Source: Streptomyces specialis
Lineage (GTDB): Bacteria > Actinomycetota > Actinomycetes > Streptomycetales > Streptomycetaceae
DNA: 64,000 bases
Assembly: GCF_001493375.1 (NCBI RefSeq)
Contig: NZ_LN929897.1
Span: 859,832 to 923,831 of the forward strand
Reading direction: 5' to 3'
The position numbers were made by a program, and so were the translations under genes. The notes beneath the pieces were generated by a model. It saw nothing but the letters and a program-made list of their open reading frames with translations, did no database searches and was not told where the DNA came from. Shown here in pieces: positions 16,026-24,381 of the stretch (within the stretch, counting starts at the first letter, position 1; each line of letters starts with the position of its first letter).

Positions 16026-16916
16026 TCACCGGTCGCCGCACGCATCGGGTCGGCGGTGGGTGAGGTGGTGCGGTGGTGAGGAGAGGTGGATGAGGTGCAT
16101 GCGGTAGCCCTCCACCTGGGGGAGGTGTTGGTGGGCCAGGTCGGTCAGCATCTGCCGGGTCGGGGCCGGTAGCGCGTCGTGGACGCCGGGGGGCAGCGTG
16201 GACATGGTGTGGGTGCCGAGGAGGCGGCTGCCGGGGACCCATGCGGTGATGATGTCCGCGTCGGCGCAGCCCCATCGCATGCGGGCCTCGACCTTGCTGA
16301 GGGCGTCGTGCTGGTCCTGGGCTTCGAGCAGTGGGGGACTGATGGTGTCCAGCGCCAGCCAACTGCCCGGGAACGCGGCGGCGATCCGTTCGATCACGCC
16401 TCGGACGTCGGCCTCGTGGAGGAAGGGCAGCACGGCCTCGGCCGAGAACAGGCAGGGACCCGGGGAGTGTTCGCGGATCACGCGGAGCCAGTCGTCGTCG
16501 GTCACCGAGGCGGCGAGCATGCGTCGGCGCGGGGTGTCGGTGAAGAACGCGCGGCGCAGCTCGATGACATCCGGCAGGTCGAGGTCGAACCAGAGCGCCC
16601 GCCCGTTGTCCACCCTCTCGTGGCGGGTGTTGAGACCGGTGCCGATCTCCACCACCGTCCCGGCGGGGTGCCGGGCCAGGAAGTCGCGTGTCCAGGAGTC
16701 GAACAGCAGGGTGCGCAGGACCGTGCCGGTCAGGCTCGGCAGGCCGTCGAAGCGCGAGAAGTCGTAGTCGATCGCCTCGACCATCTCCGCGGCCCGGGGG
16801 TCGCGGAGCGCGGGCTCGGGCTTGTGCTGCTCCACGGCGCGGCCGTAGAGCGGTATCAGGAGCGTCTCCTGGGCGGCGCCCAGGGAAGGCGTGCGGCGGC
16901 TCAACGCGGTCTCCAT
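16026..16916 (-). CDS. Class I SAM-dependent methyltransferase, Ppm1/TcmP (LCMT) family
   Basis: 296 residues. The motif order is that of the leucine-carboxyl-methyltransferase/TcmP family: TLLIPLYGRAVE at the N-terminus, DPRAAEMVEAIDYDF, RTLLFDSWTRDFL, then VVEIGTGLNTRHERVDNGRALWFDLDLPDVIELRR for SAM and substrate binding. In polyketide clusters TcmP methylates carboxyl groups; isolated copies like this have unknown substrates. It faces away from the COG0523 gene, and the Zur box lies between them, so zinc control of this gene is also possible. Confidence 0.85.
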   Translation of the reverse strand: METALSRRTPSLGAAQETLLIPLYGRAVEQHKPEPALRDPRAAEMVEAIDYDFSRFDGLPSLTGTVLRTLLFDSWTRDFLARHPAGTVVEIGTGLNTRHERVDNGRALWFDLDLPDVIELRRAFFTDTPRRRMLAASVTDDDWLRVIREHSPGPCLFSAEAVLPFLHEADVRGVIERIAAAFPGSWLALDTISPPLLEAQDQHDALSKVEARMRWGCADADIITAWVPGSRLLGTHTMSTLPPGVHDALPAPTRQMLTDLAHQHLPQVEGYRMHLIHLSSPPHHLTHRRPDACGDR

Positions 16917-16983
16917 GCCTGTCGGTCCCCAGGGTCTCGCGGTCCTCGGCGCTGCCCGCCGCGAGCCCTGCGCGTATCATACA

Positions 16984-17002
16984 GAAACGGTAATCATTTT
17001 CA
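16984..17002. promoter_or_regulatory. Zur box upstream of COG0523 gene
   Basis: GAAACGGTAATCATTTTCA (TGAAAATGATTACCGTTTC on the other strand) matches the actinobacterial Zur operator pattern TGAAAATCATTTTCA with a GAAA..TTTC dyad. It ends 18 bases before the preferred start of the metallochaperone gene, so Zur with zinc would block its transcription. Confidence 0.75.
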
Positions 17003-17020
17003 CTAGCGATGAGGGTTCTC

Positions 17021-18244
17021 GTGACACGAGGTGACGTCCGGCTTCCGGTGACCGTTCTCTCCGGCTTTCTCGGTGCGGGCAAGACGACCCTGCTCAACCA
17101 TGTGCTGGCCAACCGCGAGGGGCTCCGGGTCGCGGTCATCGTCAACGACATGAGCGAGGTCAACATCGACGCGGCGCTGGTCCGGGACGGCGGTTCCCTG
17201 TCCCGCACGGAGGAGCGGCTGGTGGAGATGACCAACGGCTGCATCTGCTGCACGCTGCGGGACGACCTCCTGGAGGAGGTGGACCGCCTGGCGCGCGCCG
17301 GCCGGTTCGACTATCTGCTGATCGAATCCAGCGGCATCTCCGAACCGATGCCGGTCGCGGCCACCTTCTCCTTCCCCCGGGACGACGGGGCCACCCTGGG
17401 CGACCTGGCGCGCCTGGACACCATGGTGACGGTGGTGGACGCGGCGAACTTCGTTCCCGAGCTGACGCGCGGGGACGCTCTGACCGACCGCGGCCTGGAC
17501 CAGTACGAGGACGACGAGCGGACCGTCAGCGATCTGCTGGCGGATCAGGTCGAGTTCGCCGATGTGCTGGTGCTCAACAAGACCGATCTCGTCGGTCCCG
17601 ACCACACCGTCCGCCTGGAGGCGGCGTTGCGCCGCCTCAACCCGGCGGCCCGGGTGATCCGCGCGAGCCACGGCCGGGTCCCGCTCCGGGAGATCCTCGG
17701 CACGGGCGGTTTCAGCCTGGCCAAGGCCCAGGAGGCCCCGGGCTGGCTGGCCGAACTCAACGGCGATCACGTGCCGGAGACCGAGGAGTACGGGATCTCC
17801 AGCCTTCTCTTCCGCTCCGGCCGGCCCTTCCATCCCGGCCGCCTGTGGGCCTTCGTCACCGAGCGGCTCGACAGCGGCGCGTTCGGCTCGGTGCTGCGTT
17901 CCAAGGGCTTCTTCTGGCTGGCGACCCGGCCGCGGATCACCGGCCTGTGGTCCCAGGCGGGATCCGTCGCGCGGTTCGAGCCGTCCGGTGTCCGTGCCGC
18001 CCCGGCGGAGGGCGGCCTGTCATCGGGTCAGGAACTCGTCTTCATCGGTACGGACCTGGACAAGGAGGCGCTGCGGTCGGCGCTGGCCGCCTGCCTGCTC
18101 GACGATGCCGAGTGGCGGGCGGGGGCAGCCGTCTGGTGCGGGTACGAGGACCCCTTCCCGGAGTGGGACGGCCTCGGCCCGGACGACGGACACGCGCACC
18201 ACCACCACCACCACGACCGGGCCGGGACACCGAACGTCGTGTGA
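17021..18244 (+). CDS. COG0523 GTPase, zinc-responsive metallochaperone (YciC/ZigA type)
   Basis: 407 residues from the GTG at 17021, which has GAGG six bases upstream; the ATG at 17009 lies too close to the Zur box and lacks a ribosome site. The P-loop GFLGAGKT is at 15-22, the COG0523 metal motif CICC (Cys74, Cys76, Cys77) follows, then NKTD for guanine recognition. The C-terminus carries a six-His run (AHHHHHHDR), a zinc-binding tail. With the Zur box it should be made under zinc starvation to deliver zinc to essential proteins. Confidence 0.92.
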   Translation: MTRGDVRLPVTVLSGFLGAGKTTLLNHVLANREGLRVAVIVNDMSEVNIDAALVRDGGSLSRTEERLVEMTNGCICCTLRDDLLEEVDRLARAGRFDYLLIESSGISEPMPVAATFSFPRDDGATLGDLARLDTMVTVVDAANFVPELTRGDALTDRGLDQYEDDERTVSDLLADQVEFADVLVLNKTDLVGPDHTVRLEAALRRLNPAARVIRASHGRVPLREILGTGGFSLAKAQEAPGWLAELNGDHVPETEEYGISSLLFRSGRPFHPGRLWAFVTERLDSGAFGSVLRSKGFFWLATRPRITGLWSQAGSVARFEPSGVRAAPAEGGLSSGQELVFIGTDLDKEALRSALAACLLDDAEWRAGAAVWCGYEDPFPEWDGLGPDDGHAHHHHHHDRAGTPNVV

Positions 18245-18288
18245 CGATCCGGCCCGCCGCGGCCGGGCCGGCGGCGTGCGGGGGAGGG

Positions 18289-18685
18289 TCAGCCGGGGCC
18301 GAGGTTCGCGATGCGGGTGAGCAGCGCGTGCAGTGTCTCCCGCTCGGGCTGTTCGAGCGGCGCGAGCAGTTCGTTCGTCACGCGCAGGCACGCCTCGTCT
18401 GTGTCGCGCAGGTAGGCGCGGCCACTGCCGGTCAGGACCACAATCCGGCTGCGCCGGTCGTCGGGGGAGGGGCGGCGTTCGGCGAAGCCGAGCTTCTCCA
18501 GGTCGTCGACCAGGCCGACGATCGCGCTCGGGTCGTAGCCGAGGCGCGCGCTCAGCTCGCGTTGCGGAGCGCCTTCGGAGGTGGCGAGGAAGCGCAGCAG
18601 CGCGTAGTGCCGCAGCCGTAGGCCCGATTCCTGGAGGGAGGCGTTGAACAGCCGCCCGGAGCGCTGACCCACGCGGTACAGGAGG
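18289..18685 (-). CDS. MarR-family regulator, 5' end lost at an adapter junction
   Basis: About 132 residues remain, beginning ILLYRVGQRSGRLF and containing the winged helix (QRELSARLGYDPSAIVGLVDDLEKLGFAERRPSPDDRRSRIVVLT). The frame continues upstream only into Nextera adapter (translated MCIRDI, a known adapter artefact), so the N-terminal 10-30 residues are missing from the assembly rather than from the organism, most likely. It converges on the COG0523 gene. Confidence 0.8.
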
Positions 18686-18812
18686 ATGTCTCGTATACAC
18701 ATCTGACGCTGCCGACGAAGAGGACAGTGGAGTACTGTGAGGGCTACGTGGATGCGATAAAAGAAAGACAGTGTGAGAGGGAGACTCGTGGGCTCGGAAA
18801 TGTGTATAGGAG
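18686..18812. other. Nextera adapter sequence inside the assembly (junction A)
   Basis: 18686-18718 matches the Nextera transposon/i5 adapter (GTCTCGTATACACATCTGAC...) with two mismatches. It is followed by AGAGGACA, close to the reverse complement of i5 index TATCCTCT, and then by degraded P5 sequence. 18783-18812 resembles the i7-side transposon end (CTCGTGGGCTCGG). Nothing here is genomic. Confidence 0.93.
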
Positions 18813-18976
18813 GTGCGCTGCTGGCGGGCGATGACGGACTCCCTGGTCGAGGTTCTTCCCGGGCCGCTTCTGCGAACTGGCTGGGACCAGGATGGCCCAC
18901 CTCGCCCGGGGAGACCCGCCGTGGGGGGACACCGATCGCCGCTCCCGCGGAGGCGTGGGCTCCGGGACGGCGTGTG

Positions 18977-19017
18977 CCCGGCCCGGACGGGGGCGTGGGG
19001 TTTCCGTCCGGGCCGGG
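18977..19017 (-). terminator. Hairpin downstream of polyester hydrolase gene 1
   Basis: CCCGGCCCGGACGG (18977-18990) pairs perfectly with CCGTCCGGGCCGGG (19004-19017), 13-base loop, 24 bases after the hydrolase stop. The paralogue at 51035 ends in a hairpin with nearly the same stem. Confidence 0.7.
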
Positions 19018-19040
19018 GGATCGAGAGGGGAAGGGCGGGG

Positions 19041-19952
19041 TCAGGCGGCGCAGTTGGTGCTGCGGTACTCCTGGATGGTGCCGCCCGCGCTGGGCGCGGG
19101 GCAGAGGAACTGCTCGTAGCGGGTGTCGTTGTCGACGTAGAGCTTGAGCCAGGCCACGGTGTACTGCGCGATGGTGGAGTTGAAGCTGACGGGGGTGGTG
19201 TGCGTCCCGTTGTTCAGCTCCAGGTAGGCGCGCTCCTGGGTGCCGAGGCTGGTGTAGAACGGCTCGGCGTGCTGGCCGACGCGGGTGACGGTGTCGTTCT
19301 CACTGCCGAAGATCAGCGTGGGTGAGGTGACCGAGGACCAGGTCTTGGTCGTGTGGTACGGGGTCAGCGGGACGACGGCCTGGATCTCCGGGCGGAGTTG
19401 GGCGGCGCGCAGGGCGGCGCCGCCGCCCATGGAGTGACCGGCCACAGCCAGGTGGTCGGGGTCGATCCGGCTGCGGACGGTGCTGGTGTCGGTGAGGTAG
19501 TCCAGCGCGTCCAGAAGCTGCTCGGCGCGGGAGTTGGGCTGGTCGTAGCGGCTCTCGGTGTCGATGGTAAAGACGACGAACCCGTGCGACGCCAGGGTGC
19601 GGCCGTACCAGGCGACCGCCGACTGGGTGGAGGTGTAGCCGGGGGAGATGGCTATCGCGCCGAAGGTGCCCTGGCTGGTGTCGGTGGGGTAGTAGATCGT
19701 GCCGCCGTCGAAGGTCGGCCGGTCGGAGACCGTGGTGGTCGCGTAGTCGAACGGCCCCTCCTGGGCCTGGATCGCGGCGAGCGTCGGGTCCGGGCCGCGC
19801 CGGAACTCCTCCTCCTCCGCCGCCGTGTCCGCCGCGACGGCCGTCCCGGACAGCGCGGGTACGGACCCGGCGCAGAGCAGCGCGGCACCGGCCAGGACAC
19901 CGGTCACGGCGGCCTTGAGCCGCCATCTGCGGTGAATCGTGCGGTGATGCAT
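19041..19952 (-). CDS. Secreted PETase/cutinase-like polyester hydrolase (copy 1)
   Basis: 303 residues from the ATG at 19952 (AAAGGAG upstream). A Tat/Sec-type signal (RRWRLKAAVTGVLAGAALLCAGS) precedes an alpha/beta hydrolase closely resembling Thermobifida cutinases and bacterial PETases: RRGPDPT start, ISPGYT with oxyanion Tyr106, GHSMGG with Ser174, Asp220 in SENDT, His251 in NGTHTTP, and a C-terminal Cys284...Cys301 disulfide (DNDTRYEQFLC...C). The substrate-clamp Trp (TPWH in TfCut2) is Tyr199 here (TPYH). Likely acts outside the cell on cutin, suberin or synthetic polyesters. A paralogue lies at 51035-51949. Confidence 0.92.
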   Translation of the reverse strand: MHHRTIHRRWRLKAAVTGVLAGAALLCAGSVPALSGTAVAADTAAEEEEFRRGPDPTLAAIQAQEGPFDYATTTVSDRPTFDGGTIYYPTDTSQGTFGAIAISPGYTSTQSAVAWYGRTLASHGFVVFTIDTESRYDQPNSRAEQLLDALDYLTDTSTVRSRIDPDHLAVAGHSMGGGAALRAAQLRPEIQAVVPLTPYHTTKTWSSVTSPTLIFGSENDTVTRVGQHAEPFYTSLGTQERAYLELNNGTHTTPVSFNSTIAQYTVAWLKLYVDNDTRYEQFLCPAPSAGGTIQEYRSTNCAA

Positions 19953-20342
19953 GGGGGAACTCCTTTGTTCTCGTGGGCAGAACGGAGGTGCACGTGGCCG
20001 GCCCCGTGAGAGGGGGCCGGCGAACCGTCGCACCGCGGGAGCCGGCGGCTGAGCGACATCGGTGGCGCACGTCCGGGAGCGGGCGTTGACGCGCCGGTGC
20101 CACGAACGGCTCTTCGGTGCGGCACGAGCAGGTGGGAGAGACGGTAGCGAGGCGACCAGTGTTCGACAATGGCGAACCATTGTTCTTCACAATTATTGTT
20201 TGTGGCTACCTTCTAAGGTGGGCTCCTGTGCGGACCGGGACGAAAACGGTCCCTCGGCTCGTCAGCGCCTGACAAGGGGAACTCCGCCCGCCGGAGGCGG
20301 GCGATCAACCGTCCGTCGGGGCGAACAGGGCGCGCCGGGCGG
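19953..20342. other. Long AT-rich-containing promoter region of polyester hydrolase gene 1
   Basis: 390 bases with no gene. It holds the 17-bp palindrome at 20161-20177, a second overlapping palindrome ACAATGG-TTCG-CCATTGT read on the minus strand (20167-20184), and ACAATTATTGT at 20189-20199. These AT-rich dyads make it a probable regulatory region for the gene at 19041-19952. Confidence 0.55.
20161..20177. promoter_or_regulatory. 17-bp palindrome shared with polyester hydrolase gene 2
   Basis: Read in gene direction this is GTTCGCCATTGTCGAAC, arms GTTCG/CGAAC, 208 bases before the ATG. The same element with one difference is at 50738-50754, and a variant at 50894-50910, both before the paralogue. 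Flanking bases differ, so the element itself appears conserved. Regulator unknown. Confidence 0.6.
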
Positions 20343-21245
20343 TCAGTTCCCGGTCGTCCGGTGCGTCCCGGGGTGGGGTGCGGGCGTCTGCCGGGTGGCG
20401 AGGAGGTCGAGCAGGTGGAGCTTGCCGGCGGCGGCCCCGCCCGGTGCCGCGGTGAGGATCACGACGCGCAGGTCGCCGCCGGACTCGGTGAGGATGTCGC
20501 AGTCGAGGTCGAGCGCCCCGGCGTCGGGGTGGTGGATGGTCTTGGTGTGCGGGGCGTGGCCGCTCACCTCGTGGGTGTCCCACAGGGCGGCGAAGCGCGG
20601 GCTGGCGTCGCGGAGGTCGGCGACGAGGCGGTGCAGGGCCGGTTCCGCGGGGTAACGGGCGCGGGCGGCCCGCAGGTCGGAGACGACCGCGGTCTCGAAG
20701 CGGGTCCGCTGCCGGGCGGTGTGGGCCACACGGCCGGGCGGGCCGACGAAGTGCCGCCAGACGAGGTTGCGGTGCCGGCCCGCCAGGGCGGACGGGTCGC
20801 CCGTCACGGTGGCGTAGAGGGGGTTCCAGGCGAGGGGCGTCCAGGCCGCGTCGTAGACACCGACGGGTGTGCCCGCCATCTGGTCGAGCAGCCGCCGCAC
20901 GCCCGGCGTGATCCGGCCCCACCGGCGGCCGTTCGCCGGTTCGGGCTGTCCCGCCAGCAGGAACAGATGCGAGCGTTCGGCCTCCGACAGCCGCAACGCC
21001 CGCGCGAGGGCCCCGAGTACCTGGACGGACGGGGACGTCGCCCGGCCCTGCTCCAGGCGGGTCACGTACTCGGGCGAGATGCCCGCCAGCAGGGCCAGCT
21101 CCTCGCGTCGCAGGCCGGGCGTACGGCGGGCCCGTCCGTCGGGGAGCCCCACCGCGCCGGGAGGGACGCGGTCACGCCAGCGGCGCAGCGCCTCACCCAG
21201 GTCGCCACCGTGCCGCCGTGGTTGCCTGCCGCCGCGCGCGCTCAT
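20343..21245 (-). CDS. XRE regulator with MmyB-like ligand domain
   Basis: 300 residues. The N-terminal helix-turn-helix spans about 14-80 (LGEALRRWRDRV...GLRREELALLAGISPEYVTRLEQGR). The MmyB-like domain follows (VGVYDAAWTPLAWNPLYATVTGD, NLVWRHFV, VSDLRAARARYPAEPALHRLVADL), which binds fatty-acid-like ligands in characterised relatives. It is divergent from an SDR gene, the usual partner and target of this family in Streptomyces. Its 3' end faces the polyester hydrolase 1 promoter region in the same direction. Confidence 0.88.
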   Translation of the reverse strand: MSARGGRQPRRHGGDLGEALRRWRDRVPPGAVGLPDGRARRTPGLRREELALLAGISPEYVTRLEQGRATSPSVQVLGALARALRLSEAERSHLFLLAGQPEPANGRRWGRITPGVRRLLDQMAGTPVGVYDAAWTPLAWNPLYATVTGDPSALAGRHRNLVWRHFVGPPGRVAHTARQRTRFETAVVSDLRAARARYPAEPALHRLVADLRDASPRFAALWDTHEVSGHAPHTKTIHHPDAGALDLDCDILTESGGDLRVVILTAAPGGAAAGKLHLLDLLATRQTPAPHPGTHRTTGN

Positions 21246-21347
21246 GGCACCAGTATCGGCGCGGCGCGATCCGCGGGAGTGGTACTGGCGTTACCAGGAA
21301 GAACAGGGCACTGCCGGGCCCGCCGCGACGTGGCGAGACTGTCCGGC

Positions 21348-22055
21348 ATGACGACGACCCTCATCACCGGGGCCACCAGGGGACTCGGCCTGGAGACCGC
21401 CCGCCGCCTGGTCCAGGAGGGGCACACCGTGTACCTGGGTGCCCGCGACGCCCGCCGGGGCGAGGAGGCCGCCCGGTCCGTCGGCGGCCACTGCCTCCTC
21501 CTCGACGTCACCGACGACGATTCGGTGCGCGCCGCCGCCGCGCGCGTCCGCGAGCGGGCCGGGCGGCTGGACGTCCTGGTGAACAACGCCGGTGTCGTCG
21601 GCGCCCTGCGACCCGTCGAGGAGATCACCGCCGAGGACATGCTCGCCGCCTACGACACCAACGTCTTCGGCGCGGTCCGCGTCACCCGGGCCTTTCTGCC
21701 GCTGCTGCGCCTGAGCGCGTCGCCGACCGTGGTGAACGTCAGCAGCGGCCTCGGCTCGCTGGCCGTCGCGGCCGACCCGGCCGCCCACGCCTCGCTCGTC
21801 CCGCTCTGGGTCTCCTCGCTGCCGTACAACTCCTCCAAGGCCGCCCTGAACATGATCAACACCCTGTACGCGCGGGCCCTGCCGGGGATGCGGATCAACG
21901 CCGTCGATCCCGGCCACACCGCCACCGACCTCAACGGCCACACCGGCGCTCAGACCGTCGAGGAGGGCGCCGACATCATCGTCCGCATGGCCATGACCGG
22001 ACCCGACGGGCCGACCGGCGGCTATGTCACGGCACGCGGGCCGATGCCCTGGTGA
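21348..22055 (+). CDS. Short-chain dehydrogenase/reductase
   Basis: 235 residues from ATG 21348. The cofactor motif TGATRGLG (about 7-14), NNAG (about 77-80), Ser of VNVSSGLGS and the YNSSK catalytic Tyr/Lys are present, so it should be an active NAD(P)-dependent classical SDR. It is divergent from the MmyB-type regulator, which probably represses it. Substrate unknown; such SDRs in Streptomyces often reduce quinones or carbonyl compounds. Confidence 0.9.
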   Translation: MTTTLITGATRGLGLETARRLVQEGHTVYLGARDARRGEEAARSVGGHCLLLDVTDDDSVRAAAARVRERAGRLDVLVNNAGVVGALRPVEEITAEDMLAAYDTNVFGAVRVTRAFLPLLRLSASPTVVNVSSGLGSLAVAADPAAHASLVPLWVSSLPYNSSKAALNMINTLYARALPGMRINAVDPGHTATDLNGHTGAQTVEEGADIIVRMAMTGPDGPTGGYVTARGPMPW

Positions 22056-22104
22056 CGCGCCGGCGAGCCACCCCCGTACCCACCTCACTCCCGGGAGCCC
22101 GGTC

Positions 22105-22704
22105 ATGAACACCCCGCATCGCGTCGAGGTCGTCCTCGACTTCTCTTGCGTCCACTGCTACATCGGCTTCACCCGGTACACCCGGGCCCTGCGCCGGTAC
22201 CGCGCGGAGGGCGGCACGGCCGAGACCGTGTTGCGCCCCTTCCAGCTCCGGCCGGAGGCGTCACCCGCCGGTGAGCCGCTCGTCGGCGTCTGGGCGCGCG
22301 AGCGCGGCGAAGCCGTCGCGGCCCGGCTGGCCGGGGACACCTCGTTCGGGGCGGACGACGGCCTCGCGCTGGACTTCCGGCGGGCGGTGTTCACGAACAC
22401 CTTCGACGCGCACCGGATCGTCGCGCGGGCGTCCGCGCAGGGCAGGGGCGAGGAGATGGCCGAGCGGCTGTTCCGCGCCTACTTCACGGACGGGCTGAAC
22501 ATCGCGGACGCCACCACGCTCGCCGCGCTCGCCGCCGAGCTGGGCGTCACGGCCACCGGCGGCGGCGCGGAAGCGGTGCGGGCCGAACTCGCCCGCGTCC
22601 GCCGGCTGGACCTCCCGGCCCCGCCGGTGTTCCTCTTCCCGGGCGGCCCCACCCTGTCCGGGGAGGTGCGCGAGAGCGAGATCCTCGCCGCGCTGCGCGG
22701 CTGA
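22105..22704 (+). CDS. DsbA-family thioredoxin-fold protein (FrnE-like)
   Basis: 199 residues from ATG 22105, following the SDR by 49 bases. The N-terminal active site is CVHC in VVLDFSCVHCYIGF, followed by the helical insertion of FrnE-type disulfide oxidoreductases and the conserved late block DLPAPPVFLFPGGPTLSG. No signal peptide, so it is cytosolic. FrnE homologues sit with polyketide and stress genes; here it probably forms a unit with the SDR. Confidence 0.85.
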   Translation: MNTPHRVEVVLDFSCVHCYIGFTRYTRALRRYRAEGGTAETVLRPFQLRPEASPAGEPLVGVWARERGEAVAARLAGDTSFGADDGLALDFRRAVFTNTFDAHRIVARASAQGRGEEMAERLFRAYFTDGLNIADATTLAALAAELGVTATGGGAEAVRAELARVRRLDLPAPPVFLFPGGPTLSGEVRESEILAALRG

Positions 22705-22733
22705 GGGGGGCGCCGCGTCAGCGCCAAGGGGGC

Positions 22734-23367
22734 TCAGGGGCAGGTCTCTTCGAGCTTCACGGTGCCGAAGTCGATCTCGGTGTCCGCGGGGTGTTCGCCC
22801 GCCGGGGGTGACTGGGTGCAGACCTGCCAGTTCCTGTCCCACACCTGCATGCGGTCCTGGCCCGAGACGTCGTGGGACGTCAGGAAGAAGAACCCCGCCG
22901 CCTGGGCCGCGTCCTGGGCGGCCTGGAGCTGCTGCCCCGTGAAGTCGGGGAGTTCGGCCGTCTCGACCGTCTCCACCGTTTCGGCCGGTTCCGCCGTTTG
23001 CGCCGGGGGTTCCGCGTCGGCCTCGGGGCGGGTCTCCGGCTCCTCGTCGGTGCCGGGAAGCGGCTCGGCCCGCTGCTCCGGGGCGGTGTCGGCGTTCCCG
23101 CCGGCGGCCGTGACGTCTTCCTCGGCCTTCTCGGCGGGCGGGTTCACGAGGTTCCCGAGCACGCCGAGGGCGACCAGGCCGCCTATGACGACACCGATCT
23201 TCTGCCCGCGGGTGAGGCGCTGCCACCCGTTGGGGCGCTGGCTCTTCTACACCACTCCGAGCCCACGAGACAGGCAGAAAACTCGTATGCCGCCTTCTGG
23301 CGGAAAAAAAAAAAAACGACCAACGAGGGGGCTGCGTGCCCCAGGGCGCGAAGTGCGGGTTCGTCAT
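22734..23367 (-). CDS. PASTA-like single-pass membrane protein, gene split by adapter
   Basis: The C-terminal 168 residues (22734-23237) hold a membrane helix (IGVVIGGLVALGVLGNLV), an acidic Pro/Glu/Thr-rich linker, and a PASTA-like extracellular domain (ELPDFTGQQLQAAQDAAQAAGF...SPPAGEH...CP). No start codon precedes this part before adapter begins at 23238. Beyond the adapter, an ATG at 23367 opens MTNPHFAPWGTQPP, a natural N-terminus for this type of Streptomyces protein. I read both as one gene with adapter replacing a few codons. Function unknown; PASTA domains bind peptidoglycan. Confidence 0.72.
23238..23316. other. Nextera i7 adapter plus poly-A inside the assembly (junction B)
   Basis: Sequence follows the i7 adapter: CTCCGAGCCCACGAGAC then index AGGCAGAA, ACTCGTATGCCG and a 13-base poly-A tail (23304-23316), with several base errors. 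It interrupts the PASTA-like gene. Confidence 0.95.
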
Positions 23368-23501
23368 GCGGTCGAGCCTGCCGTGACGCCGGAGAACGTG
23401 GGCGCGAAGTGCGCCGCTGTGATGGAGTTGTGACGGAACGGGGTGTGTGCCGGTGGAGGCGGGTGCGGCACCGCCCGCTTCCCGCGGGGCGTCACCAGGG
23501 A

Positions 23502-24296
23502 CTACCGGCCCGGGGCGCGGCCCGGGGTGTGGCCGTACTGCCGGGTGAAGGCGGCGACGAACGCCGAGGGGCTGGCGTAGCCGACGAGGTGGGCGACCTG
23601 GGTGACCGGGCGGTCGGGGAGCAGGGCGCGTGCCGCCCGCAGGCGCAGGGCGGTGCGCCAGCGGGAGAACGGGACGCCGAACTCCCGGACGAAGTCGCGC
23701 TGGAGCGTTCTGACGCTGACGTGCAGCCGCCCGGCCCACTCGCGCAGTTCCGTGGGGTCCGCCGGGTCGCGGGCCAGTTCCCGGGCCACGGCGAGCGCGA
23801 GGCCCGCGCCCGTCGCGTGGTGCGTGACGTAGGCGTCGGACGAGGCGGCCAGACCCGCCATGAACCGCTCCCGCGCGGCGAGCGCCTCGCGTTCCGGGCA
23901 GCCCGCGCGGGCGATCACCGTCGTCAGCAGCCGGGCCGCCTCGGGGGCCACGGAGACCGGGCCGGCCCGCAGACCCTCCAGCGCCCGCGGCACCTGGCGC
24001 AGGCAGACGCGGTAGACCGTTCCCCCGTCCCCGGCCCGCACCTCGTGCTCGACGGCCCGCTCCGCCCAGAACGCCTCGCCCGGCGCGGTGAACCACACCC
24101 GGGAGCCGTGCGGCACCGTCAGCGCGCCGTCGGGCGAGAAGTAGAGCTGGTGCAGGAAATCCTGCCGCCGGTCGCCGAACTCCAGCACGTCCGCGGCCCG
24201 GTAGCGCAGCACGAGGATGCCGTCGGGGCGGCCGAGGCCGTAGGCGAACTCCTCGCAGCGCACGGGATCGGTGCGCGGGTGTCCTATGAGCGACAT
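23502..24296 (-). CDS. AraC-family transcriptional regulator of the siderophore-uptake operon
   Basis: 264 residues. The N-terminal AraC-ligand-like cupin region (YRAADVLEFGDRRQDFLHQLYFSPDG) is followed by the double helix-turn-helix at about 195-262 (LREWAGRLHVSVRTLQRDFVREFG... VTQVAHLVGYASPSAFVAAFTRQYGHTPG). It is divergent from the iron-siderophore ABC operon with an iron box between them. AraC regulators in this position commonly sense the siderophore itself and activate uptake; this is inferred from context. Confidence 0.88.
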   Translation of the reverse strand: MSLIGHPRTDPVRCEEFAYGLGRPDGILVLRYRAADVLEFGDRRQDFLHQLYFSPDGALTVPHGSRVWFTAPGEAFWAERAVEHEVRAGDGGTVYRVCLRQVPRALEGLRAGPVSVAPEAARLLTTVIARAGCPEREALAARERFMAGLAASSDAYVTHHATGAGLALAVARELARDPADPTELREWAGRLHVSVRTLQRDFVREFGVPFSRWRTALRLRAARALLPDRPVTQVAHLVGYASPSAFVAAFTRQYGHTPGRAPGR

Positions 24297-24326
24297 GGCG
24301 TGACCTCTCAGCGATACCCGTCGAAG

Positions 24327-24345
24327 TGAGGTAAGGCTAACCTAA
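24327..24345. promoter_or_regulatory. DmdR/IdeR iron box
   Basis: TGAGGTAAGGCTAACCTAA closely matches the DtxR-family operator TTAGGTTAGGCTAACCTAA. It lies between the AraC gene and the ABC operon, 37 bases from the operon start, and should place both under iron repression. Confidence 0.85.
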
Positions 24346-24381
24346 GTCACTGCTCCGCCTGTGCGACCCCAAGGAACCACC

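Noticed and set aside
22105..23367. Mobile element or phage remnant around the broken genes
   Set aside because: No transposase, integrase, terminal repeats or att sites were found; the breaks coincide with adapter sequence.
22261..24096. Long minus-strand frame running through adapter
   Set aside because: It includes the peptide FFFFSARRRHTSFLPVSWARSG, a translation of Nextera adapter; only the MTNPHFAPWGTQPP start is genomic.
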